Positions 45,492-54,388 of a DNA stretch of 64,000 bases are shown piece after piece. Source of the stretch: Nonomuraea deserti (GTDB taxonomy: Bacteria > Actinomycetota > Actinomycetes > Streptosporangiales > Streptosporangiaceae). Made by a program: the position numbers and the translations under genes. Where the stretch lies: the NCBI RefSeq assembly GCF_004348685.1, contig NZ_SMKO01000020.1, positions 18,529 to 82,528 on the forward strand. The letters are read 5' to 3'. The notes beneath the pieces are model-generated. The model saw nothing but the letters and a program-made list of their open reading frames with translations. It ran no database searches and was not told the DNA's origin. Position 1 is the stretch's first letter. The number at the start of each line of letters is the position of its first letter.

Positions 45492-45559
45492 CCGAGCTTG
45501 TCGAGGTCGTCCGTGAGCACAGCACATGTGCCGCGAGACCGGCGAAGGAGGTCTCGTGA
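45488..45559 (+). CDS. Leader micro-ORF 2 of the bkd operon (23 codons)
   Basis: ATG 45488 has a good ribosome site (AGGAG at 45478-45482). It reads MTELVEVVREHS and then CAARPAKEVS after one Thr, and its TGA overlaps GTG of the E1alpha gene (GTGA). Codons 4-8 encode L-V-E-V-V, so four of five are branched-chain, the substrate class of the operon. The leucine codon is CTT, uncommon here. Confidence 0.5.
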   Translation: MTELVEVVREHSTCAARPAKEVS

Positions 45560-46647
45560 CAACCGAAGCCTCACGTGGTGCTGAGGCGCCGCCGGAGCTC
45601 GTCCAGTTGCTCACCCCCGAAGGGGAGCGGGTCGAGCACCCCGACTACGACATCGACCTGACCCCCGAGGACATCCGGTCGCTCTACCGCGACCTCGTGC
45701 TCGTCCGCCGCATCGACCTGGAGGCCGTGGCGCTGCAGCGCCAGGGCGAGCTGGGCATCTGGGCCTCGCTGCTGGGCCAGGAGGCGGCCCAGATCGGCTC
45801 GGGCCGCGCGCTGACCGACGTCGACATGGCGTTCCCCACCTACCGGGAGCACGGGGTGGCGTGGTGCCGCGACGTCGACCCGGTGAAGCTGCTCGGCCTG
45901 TTCAGAGGCGTCAACCACGGCGGGTGGGACCCCAAGGAGCACAACTTCCACCTGTACACGATCGTGATCGGCAGCCAGACGCTGCACGCCGTCGGCTACG
46001 CGATGGGCATCCAGCGCGACGACGCCAGCGCCGCCACCATCGCCTACTTCGGCGACGGCGCCACCTCGCAGGGCGACGTGAACGAGTCGTTCATCTGGGC
46101 CAGCGTGTTCAACGCGCCGATCGTGTTCTTCTGCCAGAACAACCAGTGGGCGATCTCCGAGCCCCTGGAGAAGCAGAGCCGCATCCCCCTCTACCGCCGC
46201 GCCTCGGGCTTCGGCTTCCCCGGCATCAGGGTCGACGGCAACGACGTGTTCGCCTGCCTCGCGGTGACCAGGAAGGCGCTCGAAGCCGCCCGTACGGGGC
46301 AGGGCCCGACGCTCATCGAGGCGTTCACGTACCGCATGGGCGCCCACACCACCACCGACGACCCCACGCGCTACCGCGTGGCCAGCGAGCTGGAGGCGTG
46401 GAAGCTCAAGGACCCGATCGAGCGGGTCAAGGCCTACCTGTTCAAGAACGAACAAGCCGACCAGGCGTTCTTCGACGCCGTCGACGGCGAGGCCGCCCAG
46501 CTCGGCGCCGATCTGCGCAGGCGCTGCCTGGCCATGCCCGATCCCGAACCGCTCGCCATCTTCGACCACGTCTACAGCGAGTCCCACGCCCTGATGGACC
46601 AGGAGCGCGCCCAGTTCGCCGCGTACCTGGAGGGGTTCGCCAAATGA
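45556..46647 (+). CDS. bkdA: Branched-chain alpha-keto acid dehydrogenase E1 alpha
   Basis: The 363-residue thiamine-diphosphate subunit starts at GTG 45556 with AAGGAGG. The cofactor motif is YFGDGATSQGDVNES ending in FFCQNN. The loop YRMGAHTTTDDPTRYR resembles the HSTSDD loop of BCKDH E1 alpha rather than the HSMSD loop of PDH, and actinobacteria normally run PDH with AceE, so I call it branched-chain. It decarboxylates 2-oxoisovalerate-type acids with E1beta. It is the first full gene of the operon after two leader frames. An alternative is an acetoin or pyruvate dehydrogenase. Confidence 0.88.
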   Translation: MTTEASRGAEAPPELVQLLTPEGERVEHPDYDIDLTPEDIRSLYRDLVLVRRIDLEAVALQRQGELGIWASLLGQEAAQIGSGRALTDVDMAFPTYREHGVAWCRDVDPVKLLGLFRGVNHGGWDPKEHNFHLYTIVIGSQTLHAVGYAMGIQRDDASAATIAYFGDGATSQGDVNESFIWASVFNAPIVFFCQNNQWAISEPLEKQSRIPLYRRASGFGFPGIRVDGNDVFACLAVTRKALEAARTGQGPTLIEAFTYRMGAHTTTDDPTRYRVASELEAWKLKDPIERVKAYLFKNEQADQAFFDAVDGEAAQLGADLRRRCLAMPDPEPLAIFDHVYSESHALMDQERAQFAAYLEGFAK

Positions 46648-47624
46648 CGATCATGAGCCTTTCCAAGGCCCTCAACGAAGGCATGCGCCAGGCCATGGAG
46701 GACGACCCCAAGGTCCTCATCATGGGCGAGGACGTCGGCAAGCTGGGTGGCGTCTTCCGCGTCACCGACGGCCTGCAGAAGGACTTCGGCGAGGACCGCG
46801 TCATCGACACGCCGCTGGCCGAGTCGGGCATCATCGGCACCGCGATCGGGCTGGCGCTGCGCGGCTACCGGCCGGTGTGCGAGATCCAGTTCGACGGGTT
46901 CGTCTTCCCCGCGGCCGACCAGATCATCACACAGCTGGCCAAGATGCCGATGCGCTCGCTGGGCGCGATCAAGCTGCCGGTCGTCGTACGCATCCCCTGC
47001 GGCGGCGGCATCGGGGCGGTCGAGCATCACAGCGAGTCGCCGGAGGCGTACTTCACCCACACGGCCGGCCTGCGGGTCGTGGCCTGCTCCAACCCGGCCG
47101 ACGCGTACACCATGATCCAGCAGGCCATCCGCAGTGACGATCCGGTGATCTTCTTCGAGCCCAAGCGCCGCTACTGGGAGAAGGCCGACATCGACACCGA
47201 CTCCACCGAATGGTGGCCGCCGCTGCACGCGGCCAAGGTGGTGCGGCCGGGCACCGACGCCACGCTGCTGGCCTACGGGCCCATGGTGAAGACGTGCCTG
47301 GAGGCCGCCACGGCGGCCGAGGACGACGGGCGCTCGCTGGAGGTGATCGACCTGCGCTCGCTCAACCCGCTGGACGAGCCGCTGGTCCTGGAGTCCGCCC
47401 GCAGGACCGGGCGGGTCGTGGTCGTGCACGAGGCCCCCGTCAACAACGGGTTCGGCGCCGAGCTCGCCGCCAGGATCACCGAGCAGTGCTTCTACCACCT
47501 GGAGTCGCCCGTGCTGCGGGCCGGCGGCTTCTCCACCCCCTACCCGCCGTCGAAGCTGGAGGAGCACTACCTGCCCGATCTGGACAGGGTGCTCGACGCC
47601 GTCGACCGGGCCTTCGGGTACTGA
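46644..47624 (+). CDS. bkdB: Branched-chain alpha-keto acid dehydrogenase E1 beta
   Basis: The 326-residue subunit starts at ATG 46644, overlapping the E1 alpha stop (ATGA). Motifs are ALNEGMRQAMEDDPKVLIMGEDVGKLGGVFRVT, TPLAESGIIGTAIGLALRGYRPV, EIQFDGFVFPAADQI, the MRS at the TPP-facing loop and VVHEAPVNNGFGAELAARI. It pairs with E1 alpha as a heterotetramer. The stop is 11 bases before the E2 gene. Confidence 0.93.
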   Translation: MTIMSLSKALNEGMRQAMEDDPKVLIMGEDVGKLGGVFRVTDGLQKDFGEDRVIDTPLAESGIIGTAIGLALRGYRPVCEIQFDGFVFPAADQIITQLAKMPMRSLGAIKLPVVVRIPCGGGIGAVEHHSESPEAYFTHTAGLRVVACSNPADAYTMIQQAIRSDDPVIFFEPKRRYWEKADIDTDSTEWWPPLHAAKVVRPGTDATLLAYGPMVKTCLEAATAAEDDGRSLEVIDLRSLNPLDEPLVLESARRTGRVVVVHEAPVNNGFGAELAARITEQCFYHLESPVLRAGGFSTPYPPSKLEEHYLPDLDRVLDAVDRAFGY

Positions 47625-47635
47625 GGGGGTTGTCC

Positions 47636-49039
47636 ATGCGACGCGAGTTCAAGCTCCCTGACGTCGGGGAGGGCCTGACGGAGGCGGAGATCGTCCGCTG
47701 GCACGTCAAGTCGGGCGACGACGTCAAGGTCAACCAGATCGTCGTCGAGATCGAGACGGCGAAGTCGATCGTCGAGCTGCCGATCCCGTGGGACGGCGTG
47801 GTGGCCGACCTGATGGCCGACGAGGGCACGACGGTCGAGGTGGGCGTCCCGATCATCGCCGTGGACACGGCGGGCGAAGCGGCTGGGGACACGGCGGAGG
47901 GCGCTGACGGGCCGGGCGGCCGGGCCAGGGCCCTGGCCGACGACATGGTCCCGAAGCCGCCGGCGGAGGGCGCCGTCGAGCCCGGCGCGCACGGCAGCCC
48001 GGCGCCCAAGGAGGAACGCCAGGCGGTCCTGGTGGGCTACGGCGTCAAGACGGGCGCCACCAAACGACGCCCGCGCAAACAACAGTCGGCCGCGGCCGCC
48101 CCGGTGGCCAACCCGGACCGCGTGGGGGTGGACAGCCCGTCCGCACCGGCTCCCGCCGCACAGGTGCCCCCGGCGGGGCCGCAGGTGCTGGCCAAGCCGC
48201 CGGTCCGCAAGCTGGCCAAGGACCTGGGCGTGGACCTGGCGAACGTCACCGGCACGGGCCCCGCGGGTTCGATCACCCGCGAGGACGTGCACGCGGCCAC
48301 CCGGGCCGCACCCGTGGCGGCGCCGCAGCCGAGGCGCGAGCGCGAGGAGCGCATCCCGATCAAGGGCGTGCGCAAGATGACCGCCCAGGCGATGGTCGCC
48401 AGCGCCTTCACCGCCCCGCACGTCACCGAGTTCCTCCAGGTGGACGTGACGAGGACGATGGAGGCCGTCCGGCGCCTGCGTGACCTCCCCGAGTTCGCGG
48501 AGGTCAAGGTCTCCCCGCTCCTCCTGGTGGCCAGGGCCGTGCTCACCGCGGCCGGACGGCACCCGTCGATCAACTCCTCCTGGGACGAGGCGGCGCAGGA
48601 GATCGTGGTCAAGCACTACGTGAACCTGGGCATAGCCGCCGCGACCCCGCGCGGCCTGGTGGTGCCCAACATCAAGGGCGCCGACGCGCTGTCCCTGCCC
48701 GAGCTCGCCGCGCAGCTGGGCCGGCTCACGGAGACGGCAAGGGCGGGCCGTACGCAACCGGCCGAGATGTCGGGCGGCACCATCACGATCACCAACGTCG
48801 GCGTGTTCGGCGTCGACGCCGGCACCCCGATCCTGAACCCGGGCGAGGCCGCCATCCTCGCCTTCGGCCAGGTCAGGGACATGCCGTGGGTGGTCGACGG
48901 CGAGCTGGCGGTGCGCAAGGTGACGACGCTGGCGCTCTCGTTCGACCACCGGATCGTGGACGGCGAGCTGGGCTCGCTGTTCCTGCGTGACGTGGGAGCC
49001 ATGCTGGAGGACCCGCTCCGCATGCTCGCCTGGAGCTGA
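47636..49039 (+). CDS. bkdC: Dihydrolipoamide acyltransferase E2 of the same complex
   Basis: The 467-residue protein has one lipoyl domain (1-77, lipoylated K43 in EIETAKSIVELP), an Ala/Pro-rich linker, a peripheral subunit-binding domain (about 183-220, PVRKLAKDLGVDLANVTGTGPAGSITREDV), a second linker, and the acyltransferase core with H438-x3-D442 in LSFDHRIVDGELG. It transfers branched acyl groups from lipoate to CoA. E3 is not in the operon; LpdA at 11072 is the local candidate. A strong hairpin follows. Confidence 0.95.
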   Translation: MRREFKLPDVGEGLTEAEIVRWHVKSGDDVKVNQIVVEIETAKSIVELPIPWDGVVADLMADEGTTVEVGVPIIAVDTAGEAAGDTAEGADGPGGRARALADDMVPKPPAEGAVEPGAHGSPAPKEERQAVLVGYGVKTGATKRRPRKQQSAAAAPVANPDRVGVDSPSAPAPAAQVPPAGPQVLAKPPVRKLAKDLGVDLANVTGTGPAGSITREDVHAATRAAPVAAPQPRREREERIPIKGVRKMTAQAMVASAFTAPHVTEFLQVDVTRTMEAVRRLRDLPEFAEVKVSPLLLVARAVLTAAGRHPSINSSWDEAAQEIVVKHYVNLGIAAATPRGLVVPNIKGADALSLPELAAQLGRLTETARAGRTQPAEMSGGTITITNVGVFGVDAGTPILNPGEAAILAFGQVRDMPWVVDGELAVRKVTTLALSFDHRIVDGELGSLFLRDVGAMLEDPLRMLAWS

Positions 49040-49048
49040 CCCCCGGGT

Positions 49049-49089
49049 ACGGCGACCGCCGGGAGGACCCCTCTCCCGGCGATCGCCGT
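49049..49089 (+). terminator. Long terminator hairpin after the bkd operon
   Basis: Arms 49049-49066 and 49072-49089, 18 bases each, pair at 16 positions around five bases, starting nine bases past the E2 stop. No U-run follows. It ends the operon. Confidence 0.78.
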
Positions 49090-49153
49090 GGCGGGGACGC
49101 CCGCACCCGATCACACCAGAGGCGCCGGCGTCCCGATGAAATACATTGGCCCC

Positions 49154-49447
49154 ATGATTCGCCACATCGTGCTGTTCACCTGGAAAGACGACGCCACCGA
49201 CGAGCAGCGGGCCGCCGTGACGGCCGAGCTGGGCAAACTGCCCGGCGTCATCCCCCAGCTGTGCGCCTTCACCGTCGGCGCCGACGCGGGCATCAACCAG
49301 GGCAACCACGACTACGCGGTGGTGGCCGACTTCGACAGCGTCGACGACTACCTGATCTATCGCGACCATCCCCTGCACCAGGCGGTGATCGTCGATCACA
49401 TCAGGCCGATCCTCGCGAGCCGCGCCGCCGTGCAGCTGAAGCTCTAG
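49154..49447 (+). CDS. Dabb-family stress-responsive alpha-beta barrel protein
   Basis: From ATG 49154 the protein has 97 residues: MIRHIVLFTWKDDATDEQRAAV, then LPGVIPQLCAFTVGADAGINQGNHDYAVVADFDSVDDYLIYRDHPLHQAV, the classic Dabb dimer fold. Members include polyketide cyclases and stress proteins; the function here is unknown. Its stop shares a CTAG with the stop of the convergent gene. Confidence 0.88.
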   Translation: MIRHIVLFTWKDDATDEQRAAVTAELGKLPGVIPQLCAFTVGADAGINQGNHDYAVVADFDSVDDYLIYRDHPLHQAVIVDHIRPILASRAAVQLKL

Positions 49448-49668
49448 ATCTCAGGAGGGTTGTTCTCCCGGTGCATCAGCCGGTGGTCGGACGTCTGGCC
49501 CCGCCGAGGGGCCAGCACGATGCTCAGGACCACCCCCACCCCGCCGACGATCATGAAGATGATGCCGATGATGTCCATGTGGACGCTCTGTCCGAACACA
49601 TCGGGCTCGATGGCGAACTTCAGGATGGCGCCGAGCGTGAGGAAGAAGATGCTGACCCCGACACCCAT
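49444..49668 (-). CDS. Small two-helix membrane protein (DUF6458-like)
   Basis: The 74-residue protein starts at ATG 49668 behind a GGAGG site. GVGVSIFFLTLGAILKFAI and DIIGIIFMIVGGVGVVLSIVLA are membrane helices, and a basic hydrophilic tail (PRRGQTSDHRLMHRENN) ends it. Many actinobacteria have such short proteins, of unknown function. A longer frame continues upstream but crosses the metallo-hydrolase gene in another phase. Confidence 0.8.
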   Translation of the reverse strand: MGVGVSIFFLTLGAILKFAIEPDVFGQSVHMDIIGIIFMIVGGVGVVLSIVLAPRRGQTSDHRLMHRENNPPEI

Positions 49669-49739
49669 GACGACCTCCAGGAAAAAAGCGTGTACAGCAC
49701 CGGTCATACCCGAGTAAACGCGATCACACCCGCGACTTC

Positions 49740-50678
49740 TCAGGCCAGACAAGACAGGGGCCGGCCGCCGTTGTAGGTGATCATGTCGAGGATGGCGGTG
49801 GCGAGGTCGATCGGGGCGCCGGGCGGCTGGCCGTCGAGCTCGGCGTAGGCACGGTGCAGGTTGCCGACGATGCGCTCGGCGTCCAGCAGCCCGGCCCACT
49901 CGCCCAGATCGGTCTCCCTGGCCGCCTCGAGCGGCGACAGCCCGGCCTCCCTGCCCCGTGCGGCGGTCTCCTGCACGAACCGCAGGTAGCCCTCGACCTG
50001 GTCGTAGACCTCGGGCCCGCAGATCTCCCCGTGGCCGGGCACGATGGTCGCCGCGTCGAGCCCCCTGAGCTGCGCTAGCGCGTCCAGGGCCCCAGCGACC
50101 GAGCCCATCAGCACGAACGGCGTGCCGCCGTTGAAGACGAGGTCGCCGGAGAACAGCAGCCGCCGCCCGGGGATCCACACGTACGAGTCGTTGGTCGTGT
50201 GGGCCGCGTGCCCGACGTGCCTGACCTCGCACCTCAGGTCGTCGGAGTACACGGTCACGCGGTCGGTGAAGGTGAGGAACGGCGGCGTCACCTCCATCGC
50301 GCCCCACTCCACCGCGGGCGACCAGGCGGAGCGGTAGGCGGGGACGCCGTCGGCGATGATCTGGTCGCGCACGCCCTCGTGGCCGACGATCGTCGCCTCG
50401 GGGAACAACCAGTTGCCGAACGTGTGGTCGCCGTGGTGGTGGGTGTTGATCAGGGTGGTGACCGGCCGGTCGCTGACCCGGCCGATGGCCTGCTTGAACG
50501 CACGCGTCCGCCGCTCGGTAGAGCAGGCGTCGACGCAGATGACGCCGCGCCGCCCGGCCAGGAAACCGGTGTTGTTGATCCACCAGCTCCCGTCGGGCTG
50601 CACGTAGGCGTAGACGCCGTCCGACACCTCTTCGACGCGGGCGGGCGGCAGGGGATGATCGTGAGAAGCGGAACTCAT
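49740..50678 (-). CDS. Metallo-beta-lactamase-fold hydrolase
   Basis: The 312-residue protein has a zinc-binding HHHGDH in LINTHHHGDHTFGNW, a further His in VRHVGHAAHTTNDSYV, Asp in LLFSGDLVFNGGTPF and His in IVPGHGEICGPEV. The fold matches glyoxalase II and related hydrolases; the substrate is unknown. No export signal is seen. It is divergent from nothing obvious and stands before a repeat-bearing interval. It may cleave thioester or lactone metabolites. Confidence 0.85.
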   Translation of the reverse strand: MSSASHDHPLPPARVEEVSDGVYAYVQPDGSWWINNTGFLAGRRGVICVDACSTERRTRAFKQAIGRVSDRPVTTLINTHHHGDHTFGNWLFPEATIVGHEGVRDQIIADGVPAYRSAWSPAVEWGAMEVTPPFLTFTDRVTVYSDDLRCEVRHVGHAAHTTNDSYVWIPGRRLLFSGDLVFNGGTPFVLMGSVAGALDALAQLRGLDAATIVPGHGEICGPEVYDQVEGYLRFVQETAARGREAGLSPLEAARETDLGEWAGLLDAERIVGNLHRAYAELDGQPPGAPIDLATAILDMITYNGGRPLSCLA

Positions 50679-50767
50679 GCCCGCGAAGGTACTCGCCGGG
50701 ACGGCCGCTGGCTGTGGCCTGGGCGACAGGACGCCCGCCCGGCGCGCCGAGCGGGCGCCCGCGGCCT

Positions 50768-50836
50768 AGGAGCGGGCGTCCACGGCCTCAGAAGGCCTCT
50801 CGGCAGGAGCGGGCGTCCACGGCCTCAGAAGGCCTC
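50768..50836. repeat. 32-bp direct repeat over the acyl-CoA dehydrogenase gene end
   Basis: Two perfect 32-bp copies (50768-50799, 50805-50836) lie 37 bp apart. Each holds a GGCCT/AGGCC hairpin with TCA in the loop. The right copy includes the last codons and stop of the gene; the left copy is non-coding. Confidence 0.92.
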
Positions 50837-52630
50837 CTCGGGCAGTTCCATGAGCTCCTGGCCGGTCGCGGCGAGCACGCGCCGCTCGGCGGCCAGGCGC
50901 GGCAGCACGGTCTTGGCGAAGAAGGAGGCCGCGCCGACCTTGCCGAGGTAGAACGGGTCCTCGCCGTCGGCCAGCTTGGCCAGGGCCACCTCGGCCTGCC
51001 GCAGCAGCAGCCAGCCGATCACCAGGTCGCCCAGCGCGAGCAGCAGCCTGGTGGTGTTGAGCCCGACCTTGTAGACCTCCTGCGGCGACTCCAACGAGGC
51101 CAGCGCCCAGCCGGCCATGGTGTCGCCCATGGCCTTGACCTCGGCGGCGGCCTCGGCCAGCAGCTTGCGCTCCTCCTTGAGCCGGCCGTTGCCCGCCTCG
51201 GAGACGGCGAACTCGTCGATCTCGGCCAGCAGCGCGCCGATCGCGGCGCCCTGGTTGCGCAGGATCTTCCTGAAGAACAGGTCGAGGCCCTGGATCGCGG
51301 TCGTGCCCTCGTACAGGGAGTCGATCTTGGCGTCGCGGATGTACTGCTCGATCGGATAGTCCTGCAGGTAGCCGGAGCCGCCCAGGGTCTGCAGCGAGCG
51401 GGAGAGCAGCTCGTACGACCGCTCGGAGCCGACCCCCTTGACGATGGGCAGCAGCAGGTCGTTCATGGCCTGGGCGTGCCGGTCGTCCGGGTCGATGAGG
51501 AGGGCGTCCTGGAAGGTAGCGGTGTAGAGCACCAGGGCGCGCATGCCCTCCGCGTACGCCTTCTGCAGCATGAGCTCGCGGCGGACGTCGGGGTGGTGGG
51601 TGATGGACACCCGCGGAGCGGTCTTGTCGGACATCTTCGTCATGTCCGCGCCCTGGAGCCTGGCCCTGGCGTACTCCAGCGCGTTCAGGTAGCCGGTGGA
51701 CAGCGTGGCGATGGCCTTGGTGCCGACCATCATGCGGGCGTGCTCGATCACCATGAACATCTGCTTGATGCCCTCGTGCACGTCGCCCACCAGCCAGCCG
51801 ACCGCCGGGTGCTTGTCGCCGAAGGTCAGCTCGCAGGTCGTGGAGGCCTTCAGGCCCATCTTCTTCTCGACGTTGGTGACGTAGACGCCGTTGCGCTCGC
51901 CGAGCTCGCCGGTCTCGAGGTCGACGTGGAATTTCGGCACCAGGAACATCGACAGCCCCTTGGTGCCGGGGCCGTGGCCCTCGGGGCGGGCCAGCACGAG
52001 GTGGAAGATGTTCTCGGTCATGTCCTGCTCGGCGCTGGTGATGAAGCGCTTGACACCCTCGATGTGCCAGGTGCCGTCGGGCTGCTCGATCGCCTTCGCC
52101 CGTCCGGCGCCCACGTCGGAGCCGGCGTCGGGCTCGGTGAGCACCATGGTGGCGCCCCAGTTGCGCTCGATGGCCAGCTCGGCGAAGCGCTTCTGCTCCG
52201 CGTTGCCCACCCGCCACAGGGTGTAGGCGAAGTTGGGGCCGGCCGCGTACATGTAGAGGGCCGGGTTGGCGCCGAGCACCATCTCGGCCGTGGCCCAGGC
52301 CAGGCTCCGGGGAATGCCGGGGCCGCCCAGCTCGGCGGGCAGGTCGATGTGCGTCCAGCCGCCGTCGACCAGCGCCCTGTACGACCTCTTGAAGCCGTCG
52401 GGGACGCGCACGGACCCGGTCGCCGCGTCGAACACGGGCGGGTGCCTGTCGCCCTCCTCGAAGGAGTCGGCCAGGACGCCGGTGGCCAGCCTGCCTACCT
52501 CGTCGAGGATGCTGCGGGCGACCTCCTCGTCCACTTCCGCAAAGGGCCCCGTGCCGAGGATTTCGCGCCTGCCGAGCACCTCGAAAAGGTTGAACTCCAG
52601 GTCGCGCACGTTGCTCTTGTAGTGGCCCAT
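50825..52630 (-). CDS. Acyl-CoA dehydrogenase (large FadE type)
   Basis: The 601-residue flavoenzyme starts at ATG 52630 (AAGGAGAG site, [20 protein letters not shown]). It has the FAD/substrate motif [13 protein letters not shown], the middle domain with [41 protein letters not shown] with the catalytic Glu, and a C-terminal acyl-CoA DH-like domain of about 120 residues. Long FadE5-like enzymes act on long-chain acyl-CoAs in mycobacteria, but a branched short-chain role with the bkd operon cannot be excluded. No ETF genes are adjacent. Confidence 0.93.
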   Translation of the reverse strand: MGHYKSNVRDLEFNLFEVLGRREILGTGPFAEVDEEVARSILDEVGRLATGVLADSFEEGDRHPPVFDAATGSVRVPDGFKRSYRALVDGGWTHIDLPAELGGPGIPRSLAWATAEMVLGANPALYMYAAGPNFAYTLWRVGNAEQKRFAELAIERNWGATMVLTEPDAGSDVGAGRAKAIEQPDGTWHIEGVKRFITSAEQDMTENIFHLVLARPEGHGPGTKGLSMFLVPKFHVDLETGELGERNGVYVTNVEKKMGLKASTTCELTFGDKHPAVGWLVGDVHEGIKQMFMVIEHARMMVGTKAIATLSTGYLNALEYARARLQGADMTKMSDKTAPRVSITHHPDVRRELMLQKAYAEGMRALVLYTATFQDALLIDPDDRHAQAMNDLLLPIVKGVGSERSYELLSRSLQTLGGSGYLQDYPIEQYIRDAKIDSLYEGTTAIQGLDLFFRKILRNQGAAIGALLAEIDEFAVSEAGNGRLKEERKLLAEAAAEVKAMGDTMAGWALASLESPQEVYKVGLNTTRLLLALGDLVIGWLLLRQAEVALAKLADGEDPFYLGKVGAASFFAKTVLPRLAAERRVLAATGQELMELPEEAF

Positions 52631-52731
52631 GGGTGTCGCTCTCCTTGAACCGCGCTTGGTGTACCGACCAGTAACCTTACTCTGAAATGCTACCCGCGGG
52701 TAACCCCTGCTATGCATGGCATGCTCTCTCC

Positions 52732-53535
52732 ATGGACGCCGAAGAACTCGCCGCCCGATGGCGAGAGCGACTGGAATCCTGGGCCATTCCCGAAGCGATC
52801 TTGGCCAAGGCTCCCGTTGATCCATGGGGTCACTCACCCGAGCGGTTCGCCACCCGAACCGACCGGGCGCTGGCCGAGCCCGACGACGGCCCGACCACGA
52901 CCAGGCTCGCCGAGGCGCTGGCCGGGCCCGGCAAGGGCACGCTGCTCGACGTCGGCGCCGGCTCCGGCGCCGCGTCGTTGCCGCTGCGGGAGCGCATCGG
53001 TCACCTCTACGCGGTCGACACCTCGGCGTCCATGCTGGAGGATCTGGCGGCCCGGGCCGACAAACTGGGGGTGCCGGTCACCACTGTCGCGGGCCGCTGG
53101 CCCGACGTGGCCGACGACGTGCCCGTGGCCGACGTGGCCATCGCCGCGCACGTCGTCTACAACGTTCCCGACCTGGCCGGCTTCCTGCGGGCGCTCGACC
53201 GCCGCACGCAGGGGCGGGTGGTGCTGGAGCTGCCGCACCGCCACCCCATGAGCTGGCTGACGCCGCTGTGGCAGCACTTCCACGGGGTCGACCGGCCGGT
53301 GCGGCCCGTCGCGGAAGACTGCGTGGCGCTGGCCGCGGCGCTCGGCTACTCCGTCCGGGTGGAGGAGCGAGAGGCGCCCCTGGAACGTTTCACATCGCTG
53401 GAAGAGCTGGCCGCCAGCGCCTGCCGCCGGATCTGCCTCGACCCGTCCATGGCGGACGAGGTGGCGTCGACGGTGCTGGAGCTGGGCATGTGGCCGATGC
53501 CGAGAGACCGGTGGACCACGGTCTGGTGGGAATGA
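52732..53535 (+). CDS. Class I SAM-dependent methyltransferase
   Basis: From ATG 52732 the protein has 267 residues: an N-terminal cap, then motif [34 protein letters not shown] with the acidic residue, [14 protein letters not shown] and [20 protein letters not shown]. The acceptor is unknown. It is divergent from the acyl-CoA dehydrogenase and ends 41 bp before the guanidine riboswitch. It is not obviously related to guanidine. Confidence 0.85.
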   Translation: MDAEELAARWRERLESWAIPEAILAKAPVDPWGHSPERFATRTDRALAEPDDGPTTTRLAEALAGPGKGTLLDVGAGSGAASLPLRERIGHLYAVDTSASMLEDLAARADKLGVPVTTVAGRWPDVADDVPVADVAIAAHVVYNVPDLAGFLRALDRRTQGRVVLELPHRHPMSWLTPLWQHFHGVDRPVRPVAEDCVALAAALGYSVRVEEREAPLERFTSLEELAASACRRICLDPSMADEVASTVLELGMWPMPRDRWTTVWWE

Positions 53536-53576
53536 GAGGCATAGGCCGCACGTTGTCGCTGGAGAGCTGACGGCTC

Positions 53577-53616
53577 CCGGACGAGACGCGCCGTACCCGG
53601 CACGACAAGACGACGC
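53577..53616 (+). promoter_or_regulatory. Guanidine-III riboswitch
   Basis: The segment starts CCGGACGAGACGCGCCGTAC and continues CCGGCACGACAAGACGACGC. Aligned from memory to the T. fusca guanidine-III aptamer, it keeps CCGGACGAG, GCGCCGTACCCGG and GACAAGACG with three or four changes. Helix arms GCGCCGT and ACGACGC pair with one C-A mismatch. It lies 35 bp before the SugE start, so the ligand should turn on expression, probably by freeing the ribosome site. Confidence 0.9.
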
Positions 53617-53651
53617 ATCCGCACAGTCTCGTTCACCAGGAGTTCGTGATC

Positions 53652-53966
53652 ATGGCATGGATTCTTCTCGTGCTGGCCGGCGTCTTCGAGATCGCCATGG
53701 CCCTCTCGCTCAAACTCAGCAACGGGTTCACCCATCTGTGGTGGACCCTGTCGTTCCTGGGCACGGCCGTGCTGAGCTTCGGCCTGCTCTCGTACGCGCT
53801 CAAGTCCCTGGAGGTCGGCACCGCGTACGCCGTCTGGACCGGGGTCGGCGCGGCCGGCACCGCGATACTCGGCATGATCGCCATGGGCGACGAGGTGTCG
53901 CTGCCCCGCATCGCGTGCATCGCGCTGATCCTGGCGGGCGTCATCGGGCTGCGAACACTGGCTTGA
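53652..53966 (+). CDS. sugE: SMR-family guanidinium exporter (SugE/Gdx)
   Basis: The 104-residue protein has four helices and the conserved E13 in MAWILLVLAGVFEIAMA. WTGVGAAGTAILGMIAMGDEVSLPRI fits the Gdx subtype rather than the Qac subtype. It is a dual-topology dimer that exchanges protons for guanidinium. AGGAG at 53638-53642 supports ATG 53652 over GTG 53646. The riboswitch upstream supports guanidine as the natural substrate. Confidence 0.94.
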   Translation: MAWILLVLAGVFEIAMALSLKLSNGFTHLWWTLSFLGTAVLSFGLLSYALKSLEVGTAYAVWTGVGAAGTAILGMIAMGDEVSLPRIACIALILAGVIGLRTLA

Positions 53967-53997
53967 CGTCTTTGGTGGTGTCGGGTTGGGTGGCTTG

Positions 53998-54381
53998 GTG
54001 ATCGAAATTCATGCCGTCTCCATCGACGCCGACAACCCGTACGAGATCGCCAGCTGGTGGAGCAGGGCCACCGGGCTGCCGCTGGGCGAGGGCGACCAGC
54101 CCGGTGACGACGAGATCATGCTCCGCACCAAGCAGGACCCGTTCCTGCTCTTCCTGAAGGTTCCCGAGGGCAAGACGGTCAAGAACCGCGTGCACCTCGA
54201 CGTCAACGGCATGGACGGCAGGACCCGTGACGAGGAGGTCGAGCGGCTGGTCGGGATGGGCGCGACCGTCGCCGACGACCGGCGCCGGCCCGACGGCAGC
54301 GGCTGGGTGGTCATGCACGACCCCGAGGGCAACGAGTTCTGCGTCTGCCGCAGCCAGGAGGAGCGGGAGGCCCAGAGCTGA
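53998..54381 (+). CDS. VOC-superfamily (glyoxalase-like) protein
   Basis: The 127-residue protein starts with GTG 53998: IEIHAVSIDADNPYEIASWWSRATGLPL, then FLLFLKVPEGKTVKNRVHLDVNGMDGRTRDEEVERLVGMGATVADD, and WVVMHDPEGNEFCVC. The layout matches the Glyoxalase_6 branch (DPEGNEF). Substrate unknown. It lies 31 bp after sugE; linkage to guanidine is unlikely but co-transcription is possible. Confidence 0.83.
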   Translation: MIEIHAVSIDADNPYEIASWWSRATGLPLGEGDQPGDDEIMLRTKQDPFLLFLKVPEGKTVKNRVHLDVNGMDGRTRDEEVERLVGMGATVADDRRRPDGSGWVVMHDPEGNEFCVCRSQEEREAQS

Positions 54382-54388
54382 CGCGGGG

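Noticed and set aside
49444..50583. A 379-codon protein ending in the two-helix membrane segment
   Set aside because: Most of it is off-frame over the metallo-hydrolase gene. A ribosome site and conserved start support the 74-residue version.
53577..53616. Guanidine-II (mini-ykkC) riboswitch
   Set aside because: ACGA occurs twice but not in matched hairpins with G/C stems; the full pattern fits guanidine-III instead.
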